64,000 nt of DNA, taken from contig WIAG01000003.1 of assembly GCA_014055495.1 (NCBI GenBank), forward strand, positions 62,001 to 126,000, written 5' to 3'. The position numbers were made by a program, and so were the translations under genes. Position 1 is the first letter of the stretch. Every line of letters begins with the position of its first letter. Under the pieces are notes generated by a model. It worked only from the letters and a program-made list of their open reading frames with translations. It was not told the DNA's origin and searched no databases. Shown here piece by piece: positions 28,005-38,264 of the stretch. This DNA is from Nitrospira sp. CR1.2 (GTDB lineage Bacteria; Nitrospirota; Nitrospiria; Nitrospirales; Nitrospiraceae).

Positions 28005-29888
28005 ATGCAGAAACACCCAGACCATCCACCGGTCTCCGTATCTCTCACCGTAGCCGCCATGGGGGTGGTCTACGGGGACATCGGGACCAGCCCACTGTAC
28101 GCTCTGCGCGAATGTTTTCATGAATCGCATGGACTCGGAGTCACGCCGGACAATGTGCTCGGCATCCTATCCTTGATTGTCTGGGCGCTGGTGCTTGTCG
28201 TCACGCTGAAGTATCTCCTGTTTGTGATGAAGGCCGATAACGACGGGGAAGGAGGCATGCTGGCGCTCATGGCCCTCAGCCAACGTTCTCACCCGGTCAA
28301 CCTCCGGAAGGGGCTGAGCCTGGTCGTCTCGCTGGGGTTAGTCGGCGTCGCCTTTCTCTACAGCGATGGCATCATCACGCCGGCGATATCCGTTCTCAGT
28401 GCAGTGGAAGGGCTGACGCTGGCCACCGATGTGTTCACACCCTATGTCTTGCCCGTCACGGTCGGACTGGTCACGCTGCTCTTCATCGTCCAGCGCCGGG
28501 GATCCGGAAAGTTAGGAAGCATTTTCGGCCCCATCATGCTGGTGTGGTTCGCCGCGCTGGCCCTGCTGGGTCTGCACAGTTTGATCAAAACCCCCTCGGT
28601 GCTTCTGGCTGTAAATCCCCTGTATGCGGTGGGGTTTCTTCTTCACCATGCAGGTATCGGCTTTCTCGTGCTGGGCAGTGTTTTTCTAGTCCTCACGGGA
28701 GCTGAAGCCCTGTACGCGGATATGGGTCATTTCGGACGTCGTCCGATACAACTCGGCTGGTTCGCCGTCGCCCTGCCGGCCCTGCTGCTGCAGTATTTTG
28801 GCCAAGGCGCACTCTTGATGCGCAATCCGGCGGCCCTCGCCAACCCTTTTTACCACCTGGCTCCGGACTGGATGCTCTATCCGCTCATTGCACTGGCGAC
28901 GATGGCCACCATCATTGCATCACAAGCGATGCTGTCCGGCGCCTTTTCTCTCACCTTACAAGCCGTCCAACTCGGCTATCTCCCGCCGCTCCGAATCACC
29001 CACACATCCGCAGAACAACATGGACAAATCTACTTCGCTCTTCTGAACTGGCTGATGTTTGCCGGCACCGTCGGGCTCATCCTCTCCTTCGGATCTTCCA
29101 CTAACCTGGCGGCGGCGTATGGCATCGCCGTCTCCGGCTCCATGATCATCACGACCCTGCTCATGTACCGCGTCACACGTCACCACTTGCGCTGGAACAC
29201 GCCGGCTGCGATCGCGGCAGTGGGGCTATTCCTATTCATCGACCTCGCCTTTTTTCTCGCAAATGCCCAGAAGATCCCTCACGGCGGATGGTTTCCGCTG
29301 CTCCTCGGCGCGGCGATTTTTACCGTGATGAGCACCTGGGCGCGAGGTCGGGCCATCGTCGCCGAACACCTCCGTGTGCAGTTCCCTCCGTTGCGCCGAT
29401 TTGTCAGCGACATCTTGTCGAAGGTGGAAGGCCGAACCGCGGGACAAGCCGTATTCCTCTCACAACATCCCGACATTACTCCACCGGCCCTGCTTCAGAA
29501 TGTCCGGCACAACAAATCTCTCCATGAACAGGTGTACATCCTCACGGTCCGCACGGAGCACGTGCCGTTTGTGTCGTCCGAGGCCCCCTTGGAGATCATC
29601 CCCATTCAGGAGCATCTCTTTCAAGTCATCGCTCGATGCGGATTCATGGAAACTCCGGATATCCCAAACGTTCTCAAGCAGCTTGCCGCGCAGAGTCATG
29701 TGCTGCCCATCCGCGACACGACCTTCTTTTTGAGCCGGATTACGTTCTTAGCCACCCCCAAGCCGGGCATGGCGATCTGGCGGGAAAAACTGTTCGTGGT
29801 GCTGTCGCGAAATACCCAACGGGCCAGTTCCTATTTCCATCTGCCGTCTGAACAGGTGATCGAAATCGGACTGGTGCTGGAGATTTAA
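28005..29888 (+). CDS. kup: Kup-family potassium uptake permease
   Basis: This 627-residue inner-membrane protein has about twelve hydrophobic segments. The family start MGVVYGDIGTSPLYALRECF is present, as are the MKADNDGEGG loop and LYSDGIITPAISVLSAVEGL. A hydrophilic C-terminal domain begins near residue 460. It takes up K+ with protons. The ATG at 28005 gives the usual family length; a TTG at 27984 in frame is less likely. Convergent with trmL. Confidence 0.95.
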   Translation: MQKHPDHPPVSVSLTVAAMGVVYGDIGTSPLYALRECFHESHGLGVTPDNVLGILSLIVWALVLVVTLKYLLFVMKADNDGEGGMLALMALSQRSHPVNLRKGLSLVVSLGLVGVAFLYSDGIITPAISVLSAVEGLTLATDVFTPYVLPVTVGLVTLLFIVQRRGSGKLGSIFGPIMLVWFAALALLGLHSLIKTPSVLLAVNPLYAVGFLLHHAGIGFLVLGSVFLVLTGAEALYADMGHFGRRPIQLGWFAVALPALLLQYFGQGALLMRNPAALANPFYHLAPDWMLYPLIALATMATIIASQAMLSGAFSLTLQAVQLGYLPPLRITHTSAEQHGQIYFALLNWLMFAGTVGLILSFGSSTNLAAAYGIAVSGSMIITTLLMYRVTRHHLRWNTPAAIAAVGLFLFIDLAFFLANAQKIPHGGWFPLLLGAAIFTVMSTWARGRAIVAEHLRVQFPPLRRFVSDILSKVEGRTAGQAVFLSQHPDITPPALLQNVRHNKSLHEQVYILTVRTEHVPFVSSEAPLEIIPIQEHLFQVIARCGFMETPDIPNVLKQLAAQSHVLPIRDTTFFLSRITFLATPKPGMAIWREKLFVVLSRNTQRASSYFHLPSEQVIEIGLVLEI

Positions 29889-29961
29889 CTACCAAATGGA
29901 CTTTGCGCAACAGCAGAGTGGGTGGCTTGGTAACTACCTCACGGGAGGAGCTCCCCGGACC

Positions 29962-30426
29962 TCACACACACTGCCCGAAGTCCGCCTGGCGCCACGCTTC
30001 ATACAGCACCACCGCAACCGCATTGGACAGATTGAGACTGCGGCTGCCGGGTACCATCGGGATACGGATGCGCTGGTGGTCGGAGACACTCCCGAGAATC
30101 TCCGGCGGCAACCCGCGGCTTTCCGGACCGAACACAAACGCATCCCCCTCCGCGTAGCGTACGAGATCGTATCGTTGCCGACCCTTGGTCGAGACGGCAA
30201 ACAGCCGACCAGCAGCGAATCGTTTCAGACAGGTCTCCCAGTTCTCATGTACCGTGATCGTGGCAAACTCATGGTAGTCGAGCCCGGCCCGTAGGAGCTG
30301 CTTGTCTTCCAGTGTAAACCCCAGCGGTTTCACTAAATGGAGCCGGGCGCCGGTATTCGCGCACAGCCGGATAATGTTGCCGGTGTTGGGCGGAATCTCC
30401 GGCTGATACAAAATGACATCATACAT
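29962..30426 (-). CDS. trmL: tRNA (cytidine/uridine-34 2'-O-)-methyltransferase
   Basis: This 154-residue SPOUT enzyme shows IILYQPEIPPNTGNIIRLCANTG-type start residues (VILYQPEIPPNTGNI), FGPESRGLPPEIL and IPMVPGSRSLNLSNAVAVVLYEAWRQ, the knotted SAM-binding motifs of TrmL. It methylates the wobble nucleotide of leucine tRNAs. The start is the ATG at 30426; an in-frame upstream extension to 30549 overlaps the ferritin-like gene and lacks family content. Confidence 0.92.
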   Translation of the reverse strand: MYDVILYQPEIPPNTGNIIRLCANTGARLHLVKPLGFTLEDKQLLRAGLDYHEFATITVHENWETCLKRFAAGRLFAVSTKGRQRYDLVRYAEGDAFVFGPESRGLPPEILGSVSDHQRIRIPMVPGSRSLNLSNAVAVVLYEAWRQADFGQCV

Positions 30427-30526
30427 GGTGACAGCGGGATAGGGGGACGTGCGATCGGCAGGCGCGAGCGGAAGGGGTAGCCGGCCGGTCCTCCGCACCA
30501 AGTCACCCCCTTCTGCCAGAGTCCGG

Positions 30527-30982
30527 TCAGGAACGGAAGACCTGCACATCGCCCGATTTGCGCAGCATCTTGTTCACTTCGTCGAGATGCAGTTCTTCGC
30601 CCACGATCATTTCCCGAGCGTATTCTTCAAGCAGGACGGACTTGCCCTCCGCGAGCTTGAGCAGTTCGTAATAGGACGCGACAGCGGCTTTCTCATGCTC
30701 CAGGCTCTCGCGCAAGATATCGCCGACATCGTGTTTTTCCGTCTCGAGCAGGGTCCCGATTTTCAGCGAAGGATGTCCGCCGAGCAGCGTCACCAGTTCA
30801 CCGGCTTTATGCGCATGGGCCAGACTCTCGTCTGCATTGCCCTTGAGCCACGACATGATCGGAATCCGGTTGTACCCGTAGATCATGAGCGCATAATGCG
30901 TGTACCGCACCACACCGGCCAGCTCAAGCTCCATGATCCGATTCAGAATCCCCGCCGCGCGCTGTGTATCTTGTTCGTTCAT
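30527..30982 (-). CDS. Bacterioferritin-like ferritin-fold protein
   Basis: This 151-residue four-helix protein has the di-iron ligand pattern: Glu in ELELAGVVRYTHY, Glu/His in DESLAHAHKAGEL, Glu in EHEKAAVASYYEL and EELHLDEVNKML. It has a GGAG ribosome site. It resembles bacterioferritins and small ferritin-like iron-storage or oxidase proteins; I saw no clear haem-ligating Met. It lies between YchF and TrmL on the same strand, with gaps of about 55 and 100 bases. Confidence 0.85.
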   Translation of the reverse strand: MNEQDTQRAAGILNRIMELELAGVVRYTHYALMIYGYNRIPIMSWLKGNADESLAHAHKAGELVTLLGGHPSLKIGTLLETEKHDVGDILRESLEHEKAAVASYYELLKLAEGKSVLLEEYAREMIVGEELHLDEVNKMLRKSGDVQVFRS

Positions 30983-31038
30983 CGTTGATCTCCGATCAGG
31001 TAAACATTCCTTGCTTCAGACCATGGTCTTTCGCTCGC

Positions 31039-32130
31039 TTAGACGTTGAAACGGAAGTGCATCACGTCGCCGTCCTGCACCACATACTCCTTCCCCTCCA
31101 GCCGCATCTTGCCCTTTTCCTTCGCCCCCGCCTCGCCCCTGCAGGCGATGTAATCGTCGTAGCCGATCACTTCAGCGCGAATGAATCCCTTTTCGAAGTC
31201 ACCGTGGATGACTCCTGCGGCCTGCGGAGCCGTGTCGCCGATATGAATGGTCCACGCCCGGACCTCCTTCACACCGGCGGTAAAGTAGGTTTGCAGGCCC
31301 AGGAGTTGATAGGCCGCGCGAATCAGGCGATTCAACCCCGGCTCCTTCATCCCGATATCGACCAGGAATTCCTGCTTCTCCTCATCGGAGAGCACCGCAA
31401 TTTCCGACTCCAGGGCCGCGCAGATCGCCACTACCGGCGCCCCTTCCTGGGCGGCATATTCCTCCACGCGGGTCAGCAAGGGATTGTCGGTGAACCCCCG
31501 CTCCGACACATTGGCGACATACATCACCGGCTTCATCGTCAACAGACACAGCGGTTTCAGCAGGGCTCGTTGCGCCGGATCGAGTTTCAACGTCCGGGCC
31601 GGCTTCCCCTCGTTCAAACAGGCCGCCACCTGGACCAACACATCGCTCAGCTTCGCCGCGTCCTTATCGCCGGAACGGACGACTTTCATGTTCCGCTCCT
31701 GCGCCTTTTCCACCGTCGTCAAGTCCGCCAGCGCCAGCTCCGTGACAATGGTCGTGATGTCGGAGATTGGGTCGACCTTACCGGCCACGTGCACGACGTT
31801 GTCATCCTCGAAACAGCGCACCACGTTCACAATCCCGTCGGTTTCACGAATATTGGCGAGAAACTGGTTGCCCAAGCCTTCGCCCTTGGAGGCCCCGGCG
31901 ACCAATCCGGCGATGTCCACGAACTCGGTCGTGGCATACTGCATCCGCTGCGGTTTGACGATATCGGCCAGCGCCTGCATCCGTGCATCCGGCACCTCCA
32001 CCACTCCGATGTTCGGTTCGATGGTACAGAACGGGTAATTCTCCGCCGCAATCCCCGATTTGGTCAGCGCGTTGAAGAGGGTGGACTTGCCCACGTTCGG
32101 CAGCCCGACGATTCCACATTTCACACTCAT
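31039..32130 (-). CDS. ychF: Redox-regulated ATPase YchF (Obg-related)
   Basis: This 363-residue protein is standard YchF. It has the P-loop [14 protein letters not shown], the switch region [31 protein letters not shown], a coiled-coil insert and the C-terminal TGS domain ([35 protein letters not shown]). It prefers ATP over GTP and associates with ribosomes. The AGGAAGGGA ribosome site sits before the ATG. Confidence 0.96.
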   Translation of the reverse strand: MSVKCGIVGLPNVGKSTLFNALTKSGIAAENYPFCTIEPNIGVVEVPDARMQALADIVKPQRMQYATTEFVDIAGLVAGASKGEGLGNQFLANIRETDGIVNVVRCFEDDNVVHVAGKVDPISDITTIVTELALADLTTVEKAQERNMKVVRSGDKDAAKLSDVLVQVAACLNEGKPARTLKLDPAQRALLKPLCLLTMKPVMYVANVSERGFTDNPLLTRVEEYAAQEGAPVVAICAALESEIAVLSDEEKQEFLVDIGMKEPGLNRLIRAAYQLLGLQTYFTAGVKEVRAWTIHIGDTAPQAAGVIHGDFEKGFIRAEVIGYDDYIACRGEAGAKEKGKMRLEGKEYVVQDGDVMHFRFNV

Positions 32131-32470
32131 GACGATCCCTTCCTGGTCATGACACGATTACTCACCATCCACATGCACCATGCCCTCGCCGCATGATCAC
32201 GACTGCGCGGACAGTGCGGAGGCGCATTCTACGTGTTCCAGGCCGGCGCGGTCCACTCCCGCCTGTCGTCTGCAGAGCGTTCCTCGTCGTCGCAGTTCGC
32301 ATCGAGGAACGCCGGCATGGTGACCTCTGAACTTACGGCAATGGCCTGGACGGTGTGGTAGCAACATCGAGGGCGGCCACGAACGACCGGGAAGGATGTG
32401 AGGGTCGGGAACGTTCAGGACCGGGTCTCTCTCGGACCTGCATCTCGCCGGCCCGTCAGGGGCTGGTCTC
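32131..32470. other. Intergenic stretch, nothing recognised
   Basis: About 340 bases between ychF and the GH20-like gene, both on the minus strand. No supported frame or clear hairpin with a T-run. Confidence 0.4.
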
Positions 32471-33532
32471 CTACCCGCGCCCCCTGGGCCTGCCGATGGA
32501 GGCGGGCATCGGTGGAACGACCGCATCGGGATTCCGGAACAGTGCGCCGGAGGCCTGGATAATCCACTTCACCAACTCGGTGTCGTTCTGCTGCACATGA
32601 AGCCAGGTCGTCGCCATCAGGCCATACGCACGCCGGGACAAGGCATAGCGGCTGACGCTGCGCATCGTCGCCTCCTTCTTCCAGGTTGCCCCGATCACAC
32701 GAAATCCCTCTCTTTGCATTGCGGCCATCGAGGGAAACTGTGCCTGCGCCTCTCCATAGTGCCATTCACACATCACGATATCTCGTGGAAGCTGGTCACG
32801 CAGCGGTTTGCCGTACCCAGCCGCTACGCCGTGAAGATTTCGCGTCGGAAGCCCGGGAAACTCCGCCGGGCTCAAGAGCATGTCGGCCCACATCCACGTC
32901 CCGATGCCTTTCGCCGTCAGGTAGGCATGAACCCGCCGCACATCCCGCATGAACAGGTCCGCGGGAATCATGCTCTCCCCGAACTTCAACCATTTTGACA
33001 CCTGCCCGACCGTCCATCCGAACGCCTCATCATGTCCGATATGGACCGCCTTGGGATGCAGGGCGTCGATCACCTCATCCAGAAAGGCAAAGACCGCTGT
33101 ATAGGTCTCATCTTTCCGTGGATCGTAGGACACGGAATTGAACATGAGGGGAGGATAGCGATGTTGAAAAAACTGTTCCTGATGGGTGAGCAGTTTGACC
33201 TCCGGAATCACCTCCAGTCCGCGAGCACGGACATAGGCGACCCACGACAGAAATTCCGCTTTGGTCCATGCCCCCCTCGCCGGCTTCCAGGGCGCATGGT
33301 CGAGTTGCACCCCATCGGTCAGTAACACCTGAATCGCCGTAAATCCCGCCTCCTGTGCCGTATTCACGAGTTCACGAGCACGTTCCAGCGGCACAGTCCC
33401 AGCCAGGGAGACATACATGATGCGCATCGTCCCGTCGCCGGATCCTGACGGGGACTCTACCGCCGCCTCTGCCGATCCGCATCCGGCCCAGAGGGCCGCC
33501 AACATACACAAGAGCCAAACAACACGGCCCAT
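32471..33532 (-). CDS. Exported GH20-like (beta-N-acetylhexosaminidase-fold) protein
   Basis: This 353-residue protein has a signal peptide; WAGC near residue 18 could be an atypical lipobox. The body is a TIM-barrel like family GH20: ERARELVNTAQEAGFTAIQVLLTDGVQL, RGLEVIPEVKLLTHQEQF and, decisively, VHIGHDEAFG near residue 168, where the Asp-Glu pair is the GH20 catalytic pair. Later segments (GIGTWMWADMLL, ATTWLHVQQND) fit too. No chitin- or murein-binding domain is attached. The natural substrate may be cell-wall or exopolysaccharide amino sugar. It is not in an obvious operon. Confidence 0.75.
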   Translation of the reverse strand: MGRVVWLLCMLAALWAGCGSAEAAVESPSGSGDGTMRIMYVSLAGTVPLERARELVNTAQEAGFTAIQVLLTDGVQLDHAPWKPARGAWTKAEFLSWVAYVRARGLEVIPEVKLLTHQEQFFQHRYPPLMFNSVSYDPRKDETYTAVFAFLDEVIDALHPKAVHIGHDEAFGWTVGQVSKWLKFGESMIPADLFMRDVRRVHAYLTAKGIGTWMWADMLLSPAEFPGLPTRNLHGVAAGYGKPLRDQLPRDIVMCEWHYGEAQAQFPSMAAMQREGFRVIGATWKKEATMRSVSRYALSRRAYGLMATTWLHVQQNDTELVKWIIQASGALFRNPDAVVPPMPASIGRPRGRG

Positions 33533-34145
33533 TCATCCCTCCTCATCGACGCGGAGCGACCGCTGATGCGCAGCGGAGGCCGGCCACGCCCCGCCACGTA
33601 GAGCCGAGTCACTGCTTGTTCCACCACCTCGGTTGTATGAATAACGCAAGAATACGTATCACAAAAAATTTAGGCGCGAAAAATACACGCAGTCGGAGAT
33701 GAGGTCAAGACGAGGAGCACGGAAAAGTACGGCGCGGGACGATTTGACATGATTTGTAGATCAACGTAGGACGCCGCGATGGAATCCGACTACAGGAAAA
33801 GCCTGAATCCGCCTAAAAACGCCTACCTCGAACCGGCCCCCATGCCCTTCGCCCACATGATTCATGACGGTTGGTCGCAAAATCGCCAAGCCGCGTCGTG
33901 AGGTCCGCGGCTCGACGAATAAGTCGAACCATGCTTGCGGGCGCCGGCGAGGCGGTGAGCCGGCCGGACCGAAAGGGCGAGGACGCCGGCCGCAGGCTTG
34001 CCGGAACAAGCGATCGGCGAGTGCAGCAGAAGCGCTCATGAATAATGCGGGTCAGCGCCGGCAACCGGTCGATGTGAGGAGCCATGGCACGGGAACGGCT
34101 TGGAAGGACCTGTGGCGACAGCAAGGGGAATCATCACCGCTGCCG
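33533..34145. other. Intergenic stretch holding a family-A repeat
   Basis: Apart from the repeat at 33856-34052, I see an AT-rich patch at about 33630-33700. No supported gene. Confidence 0.45.
33856..34052. repeat. Family-A intergenic element, copy 1
   Basis: Runs from CATGATTCATGACGG to CATGAATAATGCGGGT. Its outer part (CGCAAAATCGCCAAGCCGCG...) and its inner part (GCCGGACCGAAAGGGCGAG...GCGATCGGCGA, GCAGCAGAAG) match the copy at 57041-57301 closely. The middle differs. It probably forms a large folded structure. Confidence 0.8.
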
Positions 34146-34775
34146 CTAGTCAACCAGGATTCGATACTCCACTACCCGGCCGTCCTGGCTCAAGCGCATG
34201 GCCAACGATTCTTCGTCCATCCGGAACGCTCTTCGCCCGGGGCCCAACCCGTAGACCATATCCCACCCATTCCGGGCACGGTCCTTGTCGACGGGTCCGA
34301 GCAGTTCGACAACATGCGCCTGCGGCAGACCGACGAACGTGACGTTCGCCAGCAGATCGTCGACCATGCAGAGACGGTCCGGCCAGAGCGGATCGGCCGC
34401 CTGATTCGCCTTCCACAGAGCAGAATCGAATCCGCGCCGATGCCAGTGATCGTCCAGCGTCGGCAGGAGCAATAAGGAACCCACCGCCAGGAGATAGGGC
34501 ATCACGACTCCAGCCCCAAAGGCCGTCGCCCGGTACGCAGGACCCCGCCAGTGCCTAAGCAGCACCACCAATCCCAGCACCAGCCAAGGAAGTAGGGAAG
34601 CAGTCGTCATCGCGGACACCAGCCACCAAGGTCTGGTGTCGTAGGTGGTTCGCAGGCCCAACCAGTCGTTGGCGATGGTGAACCAGGAAGACAGAGACCA
34701 GAAACAAAGTGCAGACAAAGCCGCGCCGGCACAGAACCAGCTCACGGTCGGACGACGCTTGAGGAGTGGCGGCAT
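34146..34775 (-). CDS. Inner-membrane protein with a BamE/SmpA-like C-terminal domain
   Basis: This 209-residue protein has three hydrophobic segments in its first half (about 13-33, 48-72 and 84-110). The C-terminal domain reads MVDDLLANVTFVGLPQAHVVELLGPVDKDRARNGWDMVYGLGPGRR...LAMRLSQDGRVVEYRI. That domain has the helix-helix-sheet pattern of BamE/SmpA-type modules (VxxLLGxPD, YxLG, then a final strand after DGxV). Such domains usually bind partner proteins. There is no strong ribosome site at the start. Function unknown; the fusion of membrane anchor to this module is the notable point. Confidence 0.6.
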   Translation of the reverse strand: MPPLLKRRPTVSWFCAGAALSALCFWSLSSWFTIANDWLGLRTTYDTRPWWLVSAMTTASLLPWLVLGLVVLLRHWRGPAYRATAFGAGVVMPYLLAVGSLLLLPTLDDHWHRRGFDSALWKANQAADPLWPDRLCMVDDLLANVTFVGLPQAHVVELLGPVDKDRARNGWDMVYGLGPGRRAFRMDEESLAMRLSQDGRVVEYRILVD

Positions 34776-35024
34776 GATCGAGCAGTACGGGCCGGACCCT
34801 AGGAAAGAGACCGCTTACCTCTCTCAGTGTAGCGGCAACGCGTGCGACGGCAAAACCTTTTCCCGTTCCACAACCGGCCGAGACACCACGCGTTATGCTC
34901 GGGGGCGATTCCCTACGTAGCATTCTACATCGAATGACGCAGGAATGAGTAATTCGCTTGGGATGCACGTCGGTTCGACCTACACTGACCATACGCACTT
35001 ACGCTAGCCCGAGAAGGAGCACCC

Positions 35025-35699
35025 ATGATCACCCGACGCACCGCGACCGCGCACCGGAACAGCCTCTCGTGTTCGACACTCACGCTCTGCATGGCATGGC
35101 TTGTGGGAACGATCGGCATACCGCCGGCCTTCGCAGAACCGGACGTGCATCGCAGACTTCTGGAGGAGTCGATGAGCAGCGTTGAGCTGGCCATCGAGTT
35201 TCAGGGATTCCTGATCGCACGGGATCAGATCAAATCCGACGGGCGGCGCTATCTCACCGCCTCACACCCGGCGACCGGCTTGAATCTCTCGATCGCGATC
35301 GAACCGATAGAGGGTACGGCCTCCGCCGCCGGGTGCGTCGACAGATTACGCGAGCTGCGTCGGGGACCGGCCGTCAGCCGGGGACAGGACATCGTGCTCA
35401 CCACCGCACCCGCCGTCCAAACGCTTCACTACACCTTGCACCGTGTCCACGGCCTGCGTCTGGACCAGAAGAGCATGTATGCCTGCATGGCGGAAGGGCA
35501 TGTCTACGCCAGCCTGCACCTCTCGAAAATACGCCACAGCGCCGCCGACGACACGCTGTTTGAGCGCGTGATTCACAGCATCCACTTGCGGCCGAGTCAC
35601 CTGCAACCCGTGACAAGACCTCCAGTCGGAACCCCATCGTTTCAAACGGAAAACGTCAGCTATACGAAGGACGGCTCAGTCCAAGCCATCGCCCCCTAG
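35025..35699 (+). CDS. Exported protein of unknown function
   Basis: This 224-residue protein has an AAGGAG ribosome site and a clear signal peptide ending PPAFA. The mature part opens with a helix, then strands around GFLIARDQIKSDGRRYLTASHPATGLNLSIAIEP. Two Cys (GCVDRL and YACMAEGH) may pair. No family is recognised. A family-B element begins directly after the stop. Confidence 0.65.
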   Translation: MITRRTATAHRNSLSCSTLTLCMAWLVGTIGIPPAFAEPDVHRRLLEESMSSVELAIEFQGFLIARDQIKSDGRRYLTASHPATGLNLSIAIEPIEGTASAAGCVDRLRELRRGPAVSRGQDIVLTTAPAVQTLHYTLHRVHGLRLDQKSMYACMAEGHVYASLHLSKIRHSAADDTLFERVIHSIHLRPSHLQPVTRPPVGTPSFQTENVSYTKDGSVQAIAP

Positions 35700-35840
35700 C
35701 AGGATACGGGGTAAGAGCGCCGGCGGCTTGATCAACATCCGTGAAGCGTATCTCATGAGGATCCTCAACCGTGCTGTCACGAAAGACGAGCGACGCTTCA
35801 CGAACGACGGGTTATGAGGACGGCCATTTTCCGCATCCTG
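35700..35840. repeat. Family-B intergenic element, copy 3 (diverged)
   Basis: Terminal inverted repeats CAGGATACGG (35700) and CCGCATCCTG (ending 35840) differ by one base. The right end, GGACGGCCATTTTCCGCATCCTG, is the same as in the other copies. The interior is not obviously related. It starts at the base after the preceding stop codon. Confidence 0.6.
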
Positions 35841-35949
35841 CGGGCGACTGGCACACCGGCGCGGCACAGAAATAAATCGTACCGCATTGTGAAACCGTCC
35901 AGGTTCTCCACGGCTTACTGGAGCGCGGACACCTCCGTGGGTTCGCATC

Positions 35950-37167
35950 TCATTTGGGGGATGTCAGCGCATCCTGGGCCATATGGCCGCTCTGTGATTT
36001 TTCGTGAATATTGTGCTGAATCTCCAGGGCGATCACGCGGGCCAGCCGGTCGGTGGACAACGCGCCCATCGGCAACCCCTGCGTGTCCGGGTAAAAGGGA
36101 TCGTCCGGCGCGGCCAAGCGATGCACATTCACAAGAACGGCCGCCGGCTGCACCCGTTGGTTTCGCACGCCGACCACCACCGCCTTCTCTTCCGGCAGGA
36201 CTCTCGTGCGGGTCGCCCAATCGCGCTGATCGATCTTCACGAAGGCCACCGTCCACACCCTTCCATTGAGCAAGTGCGTGACCGCCTTCGGCGTATGTTC
36301 CTGGAAATACGGCTCCCGCACGATGTGCTGCAGCGCTTCCCGAACCCGAATCTCATACAGTTTGGTCGTCGAATCCTGCTGTGACGGTGGGATCGGGGTC
36401 TTCACGCCGACCTCATAATAAGGTTGGCCGTCGAGACTGTTCAGATCGTCGACCGTTTTCAGGTAGGTCTCGAAAAGGGCTTGCAGCAATTGCGCCCGTT
36501 CCTGCGCGGAGAGATGCTGGATCTCCTGGTCCGCCCGGATGGGCGCCTGCGTGAGATCCCGTTCCGCCGCAAGCATCTTGGCCTTGGGCGCAGTGTCCGC
36601 TTTACTGACGACCCATTGAAACTCTCTCGCCAGTACCGGGACCAGACTGTCCGGATGATGGAGGTATCCCTTCTCTTTGAGCGAGGAGCCGCTGATCAAC
36701 AAGGTGACCCGCCCCGGTTCTTTGGTTCGAGTGACGAGAAAGGGAAAGGTCTTCCCCTCGTCATTGACCACGATGGGTTCGATCACCACCTGCTTCAGCG
36801 CTGCTTTCATGAGACTTTCATTGAAGCGCGGATAGTCGGCCCGATGCTGCAACATGAGGGCAAAGGCATCCGCCACGGTCCGCAGGGCTGCGGCCTGATC
36901 ATCAGGCGTCCATCCACTCGCGGCAGCCGTTTCCTTGCCCTTGCCCCCAAAAACCCGAAAGGGCACACCGGGAATGGCCTGCCCCTCCCCAGTGACCTCA
37001 TGCCCTCGGGAGTCGGCATGGGGCGCATGCTCTCGATGATCTGCCTGCGCCGGCACCATGACTGCAAGCCCAGAAACCGTGATCCCGAGGCCCAACGCCC
37101 ACAGCCGTAGACGAACCGGTTCGCGAAGAGCCTGTCGCCGGATGGAATCACCTGATACGAGTTTCAT
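35950..37167 (-). CDS. Exported protein of unknown function
   Basis: A 405-residue protein from ATG 37167 (AAGGA upstream) has a long signal peptide whose core is LRLWALGLGITVSGLAVMVPAQA. A His-rich patch (DHREHAPHADSRGHE) comes next, a possible metal-binding tail. The rest is an alpha/beta body with no catalytic signature I recognise. It lies just upstream of galE's 3' end in opposite sense to nothing obvious; both are minus-strand genes about 75 bases apart, and this one is downstream of galE. Confidence 0.6.
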   Translation of the reverse strand: MKLVSGDSIRRQALREPVRLRLWALGLGITVSGLAVMVPAQADHREHAPHADSRGHEVTGEGQAIPGVPFRVFGGKGKETAAASGWTPDDQAAALRTVADAFALMLQHRADYPRFNESLMKAALKQVVIEPIVVNDEGKTFPFLVTRTKEPGRVTLLISGSSLKEKGYLHHPDSLVPVLAREFQWVVSKADTAPKAKMLAAERDLTQAPIRADQEIQHLSAQERAQLLQALFETYLKTVDDLNSLDGQPYYEVGVKTPIPPSQQDSTTKLYEIRVREALQHIVREPYFQEHTPKAVTHLLNGRVWTVAFVKIDQRDWATRTRVLPEEKAVVVGVRNQRVQPAAVLVNVHRLAAPDDPFYPDTQGLPMGALSTDRLARVIALEIQHNIHEKSQSGHMAQDALTSPK

Positions 37168-37244
37168 GGGTTCCTTCCGCCTACCCATCGACAGTGACGA
37201 GCAAGAGCGAGCAGGCCCAGCGTCTCACACCCAATCCTGATCGC

Positions 37245-38264
37245 TCAGCTCGCGTAGCCGTTGGGATTGGTACGCTGCCAACGCCAGGCATCGGCACACA
37301 TGTCGTCCAACCCGCGAGCGGCCCGCCACCCCAACAATGTGCGCGCATACCTGGGATCGGCGTAACAGGAGGCGACGTCGCCGGGTCGCCTCGGCGCAAC
37401 CTTGTAGGGAACCGGCTTTCCGCTGGCCTTCTCAAAGGCACGGACGATGTCCAGCACGCTGTATCCATTCCCGGTGCCGAGATTGACCGTCAAACATTCC
37501 CCTGGGCGTTCCAGCCGGTCCAAGGCCTCCAGCGCCTTCAAATGGCCCAACGCCAGGTCCACCACGTGAATGTAGTCACGAACCCCGGTGCCATCGGGGG
37601 TGGCATAGTCATTTCCCCATACATTCAGATGCTCGCGGCGACCGACCGCCACCTGCGCCACAAATGGGAGCAGGTTATTCGGCATGCCCTGAGGATCTTC
37701 GCCGATCAGTCCGCTGGCATGGGCCCCGACCGGATTGAAGTAGCGCAGGATACAGATCCGCCAGGATGCATCGCTCCGCTGCACATCGCGCAACATCTCT
37801 TCCACCATCAACTTCGTGCGGCCATAGGGATTGGTGGCTGAAAGCGGATGATCTTCCGTGAGCGGAAGGCGCTGCGGTTCACCATAGACGGTCGCGGAGG
37901 AACTGAAGACCAGCGTGCGGACGCCGCACTCCTGCATCGCTTCCAGCAGACGCAGCGATCCCGCCACGTTGTTGTCGTAATAGGACAGCGGCTGTTCCAC
38001 CGATTCACCCACAGCCTTCAAGCCGGCAAAATGGATGACCGACGTAGCCCCGCTTTCCCGAAGCGCCGCGACCAAGGCCGCCCGATCCCGAATGTCGCCA
38101 CGCACCAGGCGAAGGGATTTTCCGGCAATCCGTTGCACGCGCGCCAGGGCCTCAGGATGGCTGTTGGAAAAGTTATCAAACACCGTCACCGCCGAGCCGG
38201 CATTGAGCAGCTCTACACAGGTGTGCGAACCGATATAGCCGGCACCCCCCGTCACCAGGACCAT
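37245..38264 (-). CDS. galE: UDP-glucose 4-epimerase
   Basis: This 339-residue extended SDR enzyme interconverts UDP-glucose and UDP-galactose (or the N-acetyl forms). It starts [20 protein letters not shown] and has [25 protein letters not shown], the active-site YGRTK and [18 protein letters not shown]. The ATG at 38264 gives the family's length. The upstream open frame to 38555 runs through a repeat element and is not protein. A mutarotase-like gene lies 5 kb away. Confidence 0.95.
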   Translation of the reverse strand: MVLVTGGAGYIGSHTCVELLNAGSAVTVFDNFSNSHPEALARVQRIAGKSLRLVRGDIRDRAALVAALRESGATSVIHFAGLKAVGESVEQPLSYYDNNVAGSLRLLEAMQECGVRTLVFSSSATVYGEPQRLPLTEDHPLSATNPYGRTKLMVEEMLRDVQRSDASWRICILRYFNPVGAHASGLIGEDPQGMPNNLLPFVAQVAVGRREHLNVWGNDYATPDGTGVRDYIHVVDLALGHLKALEALDRLERPGECLTVNLGTGNGYSVLDIVRAFEKASGKPVPYKVAPRRPGDVASCYADPRYARTLLGWRAARGLDDMCADAWRWQRTNPNGYAS

